From: an uncultured Anaerolineaceae bacterium
GTDB taxonomy: Bacteria > Chloroflexota > Anaerolineae > Promineifilales > Promineifilaceae
DNA length: 51,377 nucleotides
Reading direction: 5' to 3'
Assembly (NCBI GenBank): GCA_937967805.1
Contig: CALBTC010000139.1
Span: 1-51,377 of the forward strand
Every line of letters begins with the position of its first letter. The first letter of the stretch is position 1. Below are positions 15,891 to 23,685 of this stretch, in pieces. Both the position numbers and the translations under genes were made by a program. A model generated the notes under the pieces. It worked only from the letters and a program-made list of their open reading frames with translations. It did no database searches and had not been told where the DNA came from.

Positions 15891-17351
15891 TTAAAGGTTA
15901 TCAATCCAGATACGGCCGCTTTTTGGCGGCAGGGTCATCGTGGCGTTGGCCTTAAAAGGGGCGCCATCGGGGTTTAATTTTTCTTCCAGGTGAAGGGCAA
16001 ACCCTGGCGGAGCAATGATTATTTCCTCTTTGTCACCCATGTTGAAGGCGATGACGGCCGTTTGCCCACGATACTTTCGCTGATAAACAACCACACATTC
16101 ATTGGCGTACATGATGCGAAAATTACCCCGACGCAGTACCGGCGATTCGTGTCTTAGCTGAATGTATTGCTTAATGTCTTCAAGTAGGGTGGTGTCCCAA
16201 CTGCCTTCGTCATGCCAGGGGAATGCACCGCGGCAGTACGGATCATGAGCGCCAGACATGCCAATCTCATCACCGTAATAGATATTTGGCGCGCCAGGAA
16301 CGGTCATCTGGCAAAGATACATTAAGCGTAACACCGCCTTATCATGCCGGATTACCGTCAGGTTACGAGGCGTGTCGTGGCTTCCCAGCATATTCATTTG
16401 CGACAGGACAATTTCTGTATCATACAGCTTGTTAAAAATGCGATCTAATTCCGTGGCAAACTGTGTCGCGTTCAGCGACTGAATATACCCATAACCCATG
16501 CGTACCGTATCCGTTTGGTCCATGTTTTGACCAGAAAAAAAGCCCAGCGCCGCTCGGGTAAACAGATAATTCATCTGGCCGTCAAATTGATCGCCTTGTA
16601 GCCAACGGGTGGCTTCCCCCCACAGCTCACCCACAATATAAGCATCCGGATTGATTGCTTTGCAGCGGCGACGAAATTCACGCCAAAATTCATCATCATC
16701 AATTTCATTGGGTACGTCCAGTCGCCAGCCATCAATCCCTTGCTTCACCCAATGGGTGGCCACGCGCCATAGAAATTCACGAACAGCAGGTGTGTTGGTA
16801 TTAAACTTGGGCAAAGAGGGAATGCCCCACCAGGCATCAAAATTGGGCGATTGGTCTTCACGGAAGGCATTTATGGGCCAGCCGTGTACATTAAACCAAT
16901 CAGTGTAGGGTGATTCCTGACCGCATTCCATTAGATGGTTAAATTGAAAAAAGCCCCGGCTGGCGTGATTAAAAACCCCGTCTAAGATCACCCGAATACT
17001 GCGCTTGTGCGCTTCGTCCAGCAGCTCGGCCAGCGCCTGGTTGCCGCCCAGGATCGGATCGACGTGGAAATAATCGTGGGTATGGTAACGATGGTTAGAA
17101 GCGGAAGCAAAAATAGGGTTTAGATAGATGGCATTAATGCCTAAGTCTTGCAGATAGGGCAATTTTTCGGTGACGCCAAGCAAATCACCCCCTTGAAAGC
17201 CGTGGAACGTTGGTGTAGACCCCCAAGGCTGAAGGTTGGTTGGTTTGGGTAAATAGCCGTTTTGTCCGAAACGGCCGCTTTTTGCAAACCGATCGGGAAA
17301 TATCTGGTAAAATACGGCGTCCTTTACCCAATCTGGGGTTGCAATGCTCAT
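15891..17351 (-). CDS. GH13 alpha-amylase family glycoside hydrolase (neopullulanase/cyclomaltodextrinase-like)
   Basis: 486 residues without a signal peptide, so probably intracellular alpha-glucan hydrolysis. The start of the (beta/alpha)8 barrel is [16 protein letters not shown]. Conserved region I is [10 protein letters not shown], region [13 protein letters not shown] (nucleophile Asp), region [10 protein letters not shown] (acid/base Glu) and region [11 protein letters not shown] (transition-state Asp). The motif [17 protein letters not shown] is typical of maltogenic or neopullulanase-like enzymes, but the usual N-terminal immunoglobulin-like domain is missing. ATG start with AGGAG nine bases upstream. 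A TATAAT on the minus strand (17376-17381) could be the -10 box; no good -35 is seen. Appears to be a single-gene unit. Confidence 0.93.
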   Translation of the reverse strand: MSIATPDWVKDAVFYQIFPDRFAKSGRFGQNGYLPKPTNLQPWGSTPTFHGFQGGDLLGVTEKLPYLQDLGINAIYLNPIFASASNHRYHTHDYFHVDPILGGNQALAELLDEAHKRSIRVILDGVFNHASRGFFQFNHLMECGQESPYTDWFNVHGWPINAFREDQSPNFDAWWGIPSLPKFNTNTPAVREFLWRVATHWVKQGIDGWRLDVPNEIDDDEFWREFRRRCKAINPDAYIVGELWGEATRWLQGDQFDGQMNYLFTRAALGFFSGQNMDQTDTVRMGYGYIQSLNATQFATELDRIFNKLYDTEIVLSQMNMLGSHDTPRNLTVIRHDKAVLRLMYLCQMTVPGAPNIYYGDEIGMSGAHDPYCRGAFPWHDEGSWDTTLLEDIKQYIQLRHESPVLRRGNFRIMYANECVVVYQRKYRGQTAVIAFNMGDKEEIIIAPPGFALHLEEKLNPDGAPFKANATMTLPPKSGRIWIDNL

Positions 17352-17541
17352 TTAGTCGTTCTCCTCATACCCTATATTATAGGCGCTTTTCTTAAATGAT
17401 TAATGGTCTATTTTAAGGAAAGAGTACCAGTTTGGGAAACCTTTTGTGATTTGCTTAACATCAATATCTTGACGTTTAAACCCGTTTTGTGATAAGGAAT
17501 CGTTATTGTCGGGTTAGATTCAGCAAAGGATTATAGTTTTA

Positions 17542-18078
17542 ATGGAAACATTACCGAAATTTAAATTACGCGAACCGCTGCTTATTTTGGTGTTCGCCTT
17601 TCTTCTTATCTTTTGGGCAATCAATGCTTTAAACACGGGAAACATTTTTTGGTTTCTCCCGGTTCAGCCAACTTTTCAGCCGACGCGCATTGTGGTCCGC
17701 AATTATGGCCAAACGGTTGACCTTCAGCCCGGCGCGCCGGGCTTTACCGAGCTGTCTCAAGCATTGACCGAAACGTTTGCCAACGGCTTTGATAACAATG
17801 CGCTGGTCTCTATTGGGCTGTCGGATGAAACGCTGCGTCGCTATGCGGAAGAGGAGTTGGTTATTGAATCGTATTATGGGCAAGATATCTCTTTTAACAC
17901 GCGGGTGCGCATGAACGGAATCACCCAACTTCTGATTCCATTGGACGGTACTCATGCCGATCAACGCTATCTTTTCATGGGTGGAAATGGTGATTGGCGT
18001 GCCGGGGCGATGGTGCTTACCGATGATTCACCACTGCGAAATGCCATGCGTGAGCTGGGGTATTTAGCGGGAGAATAA
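17542..18078 (+). CDS. Unknown membrane-anchored protein
   Basis: 178 residues, not recognised. One hydrophobic segment near the N terminus (about 12-34, LLILVFAFLLIFWAINAL) follows a basic start, so the rest (about 145 residues) should lie outside the membrane on the extracytoplasmic face. The soluble part has alternating strands and a clear mixed alpha/beta look, with no catalytic motif or cysteine pair visible. ATG start with AAAGGA about 11 bases upstream. The next gene (ybaK-like) starts four bases after its stop, so the two form an operon, but the deacylase gives no clear functional hint. Confidence 0.75.
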   Translation: METLPKFKLREPLLILVFAFLLIFWAINALNTGNIFWFLPVQPTFQPTRIVVRNYGQTVDLQPGAPGFTELSQALTETFANGFDNNALVSIGLSDETLRRYAEEELVIESYYGQDISFNTRVRMNGITQLLIPLDGTHADQRYLFMGGNGDWRAGAMVLTDDSPLRNAMRELGYLAGE

Positions 18079-18082
18079 CTGA

Positions 18083-18580
18083 ATGGCGGCGAACAAAACA
18101 TTGGCGATGCGTTTGCTGGAAGGCAAAAAGGTGTCGTATGAGGCGGTATCGTACGATGCCGGCGAGCGAGACGCAGAAAAAATAGCCATTCAGTTGGGCG
18201 TGCCGCCGGCGCAGGTGTTTAAGACATTGGTGGTTGCTGCGCCGCAGGACGGCCGTTCCCCCAACAAACCCCTCCTCGCCATCATCCCTGCCAATCGCCA
18301 GCTAGACCTCAAAAAGCTGGCCAAGCTTCTCAACGTCAAAAAGCTAAAGATGGCCAGCCAACAGCAAGCAGAAGAAGTGACGGGTTTACAGGTTGGCGGC
18401 ATTTCACCACTGGCGTTAATCAACAAGGGATTTGCTATCTACCTCGATGAATTGGCCCTTGAACAGGCGCAGATTTACGTCAGCGCCGGAGAGCGCGGCA
18501 CCCAAATCAAGCTGGCTCCCGCAGATTTACACAAGCTCACCGGGGCGTGTTTGGCGGATGTGTCATCGTCTGGTCAGTAA
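18083..18580 (+). CDS. ybaK: Cys-tRNA(Pro)/Cys-tRNA(Cys) deacylase, YbaK/EbsC type
   Basis: 165 residues, about the usual length for YbaK. The family removes cysteine wrongly attached to tRNA-Pro, acting in trans in the cytoplasm. Visible features are the KTLAMRLLEG start, GVPPAQVFKTLVV, the LDLKKLAKLL helix, and VGGISPLAL with the substrate-binding Gly-Gly-Ile-Ser-Pro, followed by GFAIYLDE and VSAGERGTQIKLAPADL. ATG start with GGGAGA about eight bases upstream, four bases after the previous stop. The stop codon lies inside a period-7 repeat (18575-18663), so the last residues may have been altered by repeat insertion. Confidence 0.9.
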   Translation: MAANKTLAMRLLEGKKVSYEAVSYDAGERDAEKIAIQLGVPPAQVFKTLVVAAPQDGRSPNKPLLAIIPANRQLDLKKLAKLLNVKKLKMASQQQAEEVTGLQVGGISPLALINKGFAIYLDELALEQAQIYVSAGERGTQIKLAPADLHKLTGACLADVSSSGQ

Positions 18581-18663
18581 TCAGTGATCGGTAATCAGTG
18601 GATGTTTTCCAGAGGCAGCCCACACTGGCTACTGACTTAATGAATAATGCTTACCGATCACTG
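18575..18663. repeat. Period-7 repeat with 13-bp hairpin between ybaK and a receiver gene
   Basis: Tandem heptamers of the form GTRATCR (GTAATCA GTGATCG GTAATCA) are followed by an inverse copy. CAGTGATCGGTAA (18582-18594) pairs perfectly with TTACCGATCACTG (18651-18663). The stop codons of both convergent flanking genes lie within the repeat. Related elements are at 33.2, 36.8 and 39.4 kb. Confidence 0.8.
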
Positions 18664-19056
18664 TCCGTTCTGTTTTGTTAGCTTTTGGATGGTTTGAATG
18701 ACGTCGGGGAAGTCGAACGGCTTGGGCAGGAACTCGGCACCAATTTTTTGCAGATCTTCTTCTGTGGGCGGGGGCCAGGCGCTGACGAGGACAAACGGCC
18801 GTTCCTCCCCATGCTCACGTAACTTGTGAGCCAGCTCCATCCCCGTCATCTTGGGCAGACGAATATCAAAGAAAAAAAGATCAACCTTGGCCAGTTCCGG
18901 GCCTTCAACCTTGCTCAATAAATCTTCGGCGCTCATAAAGACCGGCTTCACTTCGATGCCAAACAAACCCAGGCCGCTAACAAGCAGCTGCGCAATACTG
19001 GGCTCGTCTTCAACATAAGCAATTTTTACATGATCCTGGGTAGTGTTATTTAGCAT
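18658..19056 (-). CDS. Stand-alone response-regulator receiver domain
   Basis: 132 residues, single receiver domain: AYVEDEPS (acidic pair), phospho-acceptor in LFFFDIRLPKMTG, FVLVSAWPPPTEED and the lysine of FLPKPFDFPDVI. No output domain. ATG start with AGAGG five bases upstream. It stands alone rather than in the 15.6-4.1 kb locus, but is close enough to be served by the same kinases. Its stop codon is part of the period-7 repeat next to it. Sequence differs clearly from the receiver at 15151-15585, so this is not a recent duplicate. Confidence 0.9.
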   Translation of the reverse strand: MLNNTTQDHVKIAYVEDEPSIAQLLVSGLGLFGIEVKPVFMSAEDLLSKVEGPELAKVDLFFFDIRLPKMTGMELAHKLREHGEERPFVLVSAWPPPTEEDLQKIGAEFLPKPFDFPDVIQTIQKLTKQNGQ

Positions 19057-19172
19057 CTTTGCCTCTAAAGCGTTCTAAAATTTAACGAATCTAATCTCCC
19101 CTGGATCATATCCGATTCAACGCATTTTGTATAGGCGATGTGCATGGGCCTTTAGGACTGTTATTGCAATAC

Positions 19173-22100
19173 TCACGGAATTTTTACGTGCGAAATTATG
19201 GGCAAATATTGGGTATAGACCGGTAAATGTTCCCACTGAATAAAGAATGCAGGCGTGGTGACACCATCGTCAATCAGGGCCGTGGCGGCTACCCATTGAG
19301 GAACGGCCGTCATCTCTCGCGTCACTACCAAAGTCAGCGTGACCGATTCGGCGACGGCCAAATCCCCCGTCCAATACAGCCGTCGCTCGCCCACAGCCGC
19401 GTTGCCGGCGCTGCTGGTTAGCGTGTCGGTAACTACGTGGAAAGCGTTGGGCAAACTTACCACAGTCGAGATTTGTTGGGAAGGAGCCAGCCCTACGTTT
19501 TGCAGTCCAACGGTATAAGTAAAAATATTGGCCGCCATTAGCCGGTTGGGCACGGCCGTGATCGACGCCACAACTTCTGGCGCATTGACCCAACTGGTGG
19601 CTTTGCGCGTAAACGTGAAATTGTGACGGCCGTCGTGCAGCGCCAGCACGTTTTCCATCTTCAGGCCCCAGGCCAGCAGACCAGTTGGCGTGGCCTGGTA
19701 GGTGATGGTATGGCTGCCGCCGCCGGGCAGCGTGCCAGACCAGGTGAGCTGGTGCGCAGCCGGATTGTACGCGGCGCCACCCGTCACCGAATCCAGATCG
19801 ATTTGCAGCCAGGTCGAAAGCGTGTTGGTGAGGTGGACTGAATTGCTCAGGCCGTTATCCATTTGCCGCACGGTGATGGTGAAAGTGCGCGGTTCGCCAA
19901 TTAATCCCACCCGCTGATCCACCGTAAAGCTGGTGTCGCCCAAATCGCTCAACCAGCCCATCACCCGGTTCATCACTTCCGCCTGCCGGGTGGGGGTAAT
20001 CGTTTCAAAGGGTACGCCCCAAAAGACGGCCCGCCAGTTGTCGCCGGCGGTGGCTGTGCCGGCCGGTAACGCCCTGTCGTGCCAGAAAAATGGCTGGCTG
20101 TGCGGCGCCGGCACAATGCCGTCGCCGTGATTTTGGTAGGGGGTAAAGTCGAGCGGGATGGGGGAGATGGCTTCGGGGGCAACGGCCGTATGCTCCGCGC
20201 CGATTAGCCGGGTGGGTTCCACCGATTCCCAATAATCGGCCACGCCAAAATATTGTTTTGCCAGCGCCGACCGGTGATGATAATAAAGAAAATCCTGACT
20301 GGTAAGAAACAGCCTGCCCCCTTGTGCCAGGTAGCCGGCCAGCGCCTTATTTTCGGCCGGCGTGATCGGCTGGAACCAATCATAGCCTGTGTACCAGATG
20401 ACAAAATCGTAAGCTGCCAGCAGCGGCAGCGGCGGGCCGTTGCGCGAGTCGCTGGCGTGGCCTGTGTCCCACGTGTCGTAGGTGAGGTCCATGCTGTCCA
20501 GCGCTGCGGTGAGCTCCTTCGTCTGATCATACCAGCGGTCATCATCCACAAACAGGATGTTGCCGGGGGTTTTGTGCCGGACGGTGAGCTGGACGTTGGC
20601 CGTGGGATTTTTGGTGGAAACGGCCGTTACCTGCAAACGCTGCACCTCATCCATTGGCAAATCAAGTGGAACGCTCAATGACAGCACCGTCTTGCCCGAT
20701 TGACATGGGCCCAGCGTCAACGTTTTGGTGAGCAGGCTGGTAGGCCAATCGGCTCCGGCAATGGTTAAAGTAAACGTATCGGTGATAAATTCGCTGCGGT
20801 TGAAGACGGTGAGCGTGTATGCCATCGTCGCGCCGGGGATGGCCAGTTCGTCGACAGTGTCAGGGAAGAACTGCACCCCCCGCTGCTCGCGAGGTTGGTC
20901 AAAATAAGTAAAGCTGCGGCGCAAAATCTCGGCGCGCTCGGCTGCCTCCGGCACGCCTTCCAGACCAAAGCCCAGGTAAACCAACCGGAATGGGGTGCAG
21001 TAGCCGGCCGTCAACCCGGCGGCACGGCCGTCTTCATACACAAAGGCCGGGTCAGATAAGATCTCTCCGCGCGGCTGGGAAACGTCCGGCGCTATCTGGT
21101 TGTTGCTGCTGCTGCCACCATTCAGGTTAAAAGTAAGTCCGGCAAAGAGAGAGCTGCTGCTGCCGGAGATGGTGTTGGTAACGGCCGTTTTGCCCAAAAA
21201 GCTGGCGTTTAAATCCCGATACCACCACAGCTGCGTGCCCAGCCCAAAACCGTCAAACGCGCCAACGTTTTGCCCACTAATAAACAGGTGCCCGCCCAAA
21301 CCGAGATAATCGGTGATCACGCTGTTGAGGTCAAGATAGCCGGGGGAATCCTGCGGGCTGGACCAGATGATCGAGTCGTACGGCGTTAAGTCATCGAGGG
21401 CCGGCGTATCGGCAAATGGATCGCGTACGGTCCAGGTATCGAAGCTGTAATTGAGGGCGGTAAGCGCTTCGCTGTAGAAGGCTGCCTGGCTGCTGAAATG
21501 CCAGTCCCCGCTGTCTACCAGCAAGATGGCAGGGGCATCGGCCAGGAAGAAGTATTGGGTAACGGCCGTTCCCGTGCCCAACCATACTTCCGCGCGCTGC
21601 TGCTGGAAGCCCGTTTTGGTCACAATAAGCTCATAGCTGCCGGTGGGCAAGGTGATGTCGAAACGGCCGTTGCCATCCGTCATCAGCGTGAGGGGCGTAC
21701 CGGCCACCTCAATTTGGGCATTGGCCAGGGGAACATAACCGGTAACGGCACGCACGATGCCCTCAACGCGGCCGGAGGGCAGCAAGTTTACAGAAAGGTT
21801 GCGTGTGGTCGTTTGCCCATTGTTAACGATGACGCTGCTAACGGCCGTCTGCGCGTAGCCAAACGGCGCGCTGCTGATGGTGTAGCTGCCGCTTTGTAGA
21901 TTTGCCGTGTAACGGCCGTTTGCATCCGTCACAAAAGGCAGCATTGCCCCGGACGGGGTGGTGATGGACACCACTGCATCCGGCAGCGGCACGCCGCCGG
22001 CAAACAACTGCCCGGTAAGCAGCCCATTCGAGCTTTGCGTGGCGACGGCGGCATAAGCATCCAGACGCCCCCAGCCGCTGTGGTTGTTGGGATGATTGGC

Positions 22101-23459
22101 GGCGAGGGGAACGGCCGTCTCTGCCAAAATCTCATTCACTTCTGCCCGTGTCAGGTTGGGGCTGGCGCTCAGGAGTAGAGCGACAGTGCCTGCCACGTGC
22201 GGCGCGGCCATGGAAGTTCCATTATAGAGGGCATAGGCGCCATCAGGCTGCGCCGACCAGATTTGCCGACCAGGCGCAACGAGCCAGGGTTTCGGCTGGT
22301 CTGTTTGGGCAGAAGGACCGCGTGAGGAAAACCAGGCAACTTCGTCGCGTTCATCGCTGGCGCCTACCGCAAGAACGTCTGGATAGCCGGCCGGGTAGCC
22401 AACGGTGCCGGTATAAGGACCGCTGTTGCCGGCAGAGAAGATTACCTTGATGTTGGCCGCTTGCAGCGCAGCAATGTCGTCTACAAAAAGGGTGTTGGGG
22501 ACGGAACCGCCCCAGGAGTTGTTCACCACATCCGGGGCCAGCGAAGCGTTTCCATTCGGAGCCAGCAGCCATTCAAAGCCGCGATGTACGTCGCTTTCCC
22601 AGATGAAGCCGTAGGGATCGGCCACGTTGACGGCGATCCAGTTGGCTCCGGGCGCCACGCCAATGCCGTTGTGGCCAACGGCCGTTCCGGCCACGTGCGT
22701 GCCGTGCCCCAGGTTGTCGATCGGGACGGTGTTGGTGGGAAAGACAGCATCATACCAACTGCCGCTGTGGTCCACTGTGTCCCCCTGGTTGCCCCGGTAA
22801 TTTTCTGTCAGGTCCGGATGCTGCCAATCGACACCTGTGTCCATGATGGCCACGGTAACGTCGCTGCCGTCAACGCCCAGCCCATGCCAGACGGCCGGGG
22901 CATTTATTTTCTCGATGCCCCAACTGGCCACCGGGCCGGTGACGACGGCCGTATCCACTGCCAGCAGCGTATCGCTGAGCACTTCGGTGGGGCTAATTTG
23001 TTGCACAATGGTGTCCAACCGCACTTGGGCTACCTCCGGCAGGCTGGCGATGGTTTGTACGGCCGTCAAATTCCCGGTGGCGGCAATACTGTTCACAATC
23101 CAGAGGGGACGAACGGCCGTTACGTTTCCGCCGGCCGCCAGGGTATCCAGTGTCGCGAGGGCGTTGATTTGGCTGTTGGCGGCGGTTTGCTGCAAGGTTT
23201 GCAGAACGGCTCTATGTTGGGCATCTAAATTGGCAGCAGTGAAGGATTGGAAATCGGCCGTTTCAGCCAGATTAGCAATGAAGCGAACAGAAGCGCCATT
23301 GGCCAGGGCTTCCAGCAAGGCTGGAGCGATTTTGTCCCACGGTGGGGCCGCATGAACCGGGCCAAACCGGGCAGCATTCCAAAGTAGGAATGCTGTCAGG
23401 CCAAGCGCAATTGTTAAGCTAAAGATGAGAAACCCAATGCGCTGCTTCATGCAACTCAT
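19173..23459 (-). CDS. Secreted S8 (subtilisin) protease with long C-terminal extension
   Basis: 1428 residues from ATG 23459, which has AGGAG four bases upstream; another ATG lies three codons on. Signal peptide at about 4-38 ending VHAAP. Propeptide-like region to about 180. Peptidase S8 at about 180-460: D207 in AIMDTGVDW, H252 in GHGTHVAGT, N345 in AGNSGP, S416 in NGTSMAAPHVAG. Then come two carboxypeptidase-regulatory-like repeats (each with a DANGRY or DGNGRF turn), two Rossmann-like units (LLVDSGDWHFSSQ and ILFVDDDRWYDQT, each ending GGHLFISGQ or GGRLFLTSQ), and C-terminal DUF11/NEW3-like beta domains. It ends TQYLPIISHVKIP. No sortase motif or TM anchor is seen. The gene is dense in ACGGCCGT sites. 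Divergent from the glycan cluster, it probably digests extracellular protein. Confidence 0.93.
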   Translation of the reverse strand: MSCMKQRIGFLIFSLTIALGLTAFLLWNAARFGPVHAAPPWDKIAPALLEALANGASVRFIANLAETADFQSFTAANLDAQHRAVLQTLQQTAANSQINALATLDTLAAGGNVTAVRPLWIVNSIAATGNLTAVQTIASLPEVAQVRLDTIVQQISPTEVLSDTLLAVDTAVVTGPVASWGIEKINAPAVWHGLGVDGSDVTVAIMDTGVDWQHPDLTENYRGNQGDTVDHSGSWYDAVFPTNTVPIDNLGHGTHVAGTAVGHNGIGVAPGANWIAVNVADPYGFIWESDVHRGFEWLLAPNGNASLAPDVVNNSWGGSVPNTLFVDDIAALQAANIKVIFSAGNSGPYTGTVGYPAGYPDVLAVGASDERDEVAWFSSRGPSAQTDQPKPWLVAPGRQIWSAQPDGAYALYNGTSMAAPHVAGTVALLLSASPNLTRAEVNEILAETAVPLAANHPNNHSGWGRLDAYAAVATQSSNGLLTGQLFAGGVPLPDAVVSITTPSGAMLPFVTDANGRYTANLQSGSYTISSAPFGYAQTAVSSVIVNNGQTTTRNLSVNLLPSGRVEGIVRAVTGYVPLANAQIEVAGTPLTLMTDGNGRFDITLPTGSYELIVTKTGFQQQRAEVWLGTGTAVTQYFFLADAPAILLVDSGDWHFSSQAAFYSEALTALNYSFDTWTVRDPFADTPALDDLTPYDSIIWSSPQDSPGYLDLNSVITDYLGLGGHLFISGQNVGAFDGFGLGTQLWWYRDLNASFLGKTAVTNTISGSSSSLFAGLTFNLNGGSSSNNQIAPDVSQPRGEILSDPAFVYEDGRAAGLTAGYCTPFRLVYLGFGLEGVPEAAERAEILRRSFTYFDQPREQRGVQFFPDTVDELAIPGATMAYTLTVFNRSEFITDTFTLTIAGADWPTSLLTKTLTLGPCQSGKTVLSLSVPLDLPMDEVQRLQVTAVSTKNPTANVQLTVRHKTPGNILFVDDDRWYDQTKELTAALDSMDLTYDTWDTGHASDSRNGPPLPLLAAYDFVIWYTGYDWFQPITPAENKALAGYLAQGGRLFLTSQDFLYYHHRSALAKQYFGVADYWESVEPTRLIGAEHTAVAPEAISPIPLDFTPYQNHGDGIVPAPHSQPFFWHDRALPAGTATAGDNWRAVFWGVPFETITPTRQAEVMNRVMGWLSDLGDTSFTVDQRVGLIGEPRTFTITVRQMDNGLSNSVHLTNTLSTWLQIDLDSVTGGAAYNPAAHQLTWSGTLPGGGSHTITYQATPTGLLAWGLKMENVLALHDGRHNFTFTRKATSWVNAPEVVASITAVPNRLMAANIFTYTVGLQNVGLAPSQQISTVVSLPNAFHVVTDTLTSSAGNAAVGERRLYWTGDLAVAESVTLTLVVTREMTAVPQWVAATALIDDGVTTPAFFIQWEHLPVYTQYLPIISHVKIP

Positions 23460-23685
23460 TATACTCCTAAAGTTGTCGCGTAAACGGCAAGATGTTTTAA
23501 GGACTCTATAAGAAAATAGTCGGGTAAACCTGTCACGTGGTACTTTCCTCCTATCGTGCCGGGATGCCTGGTTGTGGTAAGCCATGATGTAAGTGCGTTT
23601 GCATACTATTTTTTGGGGTGCATCATGGCAAAACCAGACCAGCAAACCGAACAACCCCTTGAGATTTTTTAGCACAGGAATTAGT

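Noticed and set aside
18575..18663. CRISPR-like repeat array
   Set aside because: Unit is only seven bases, without unique spacers, and no cas gene is present.
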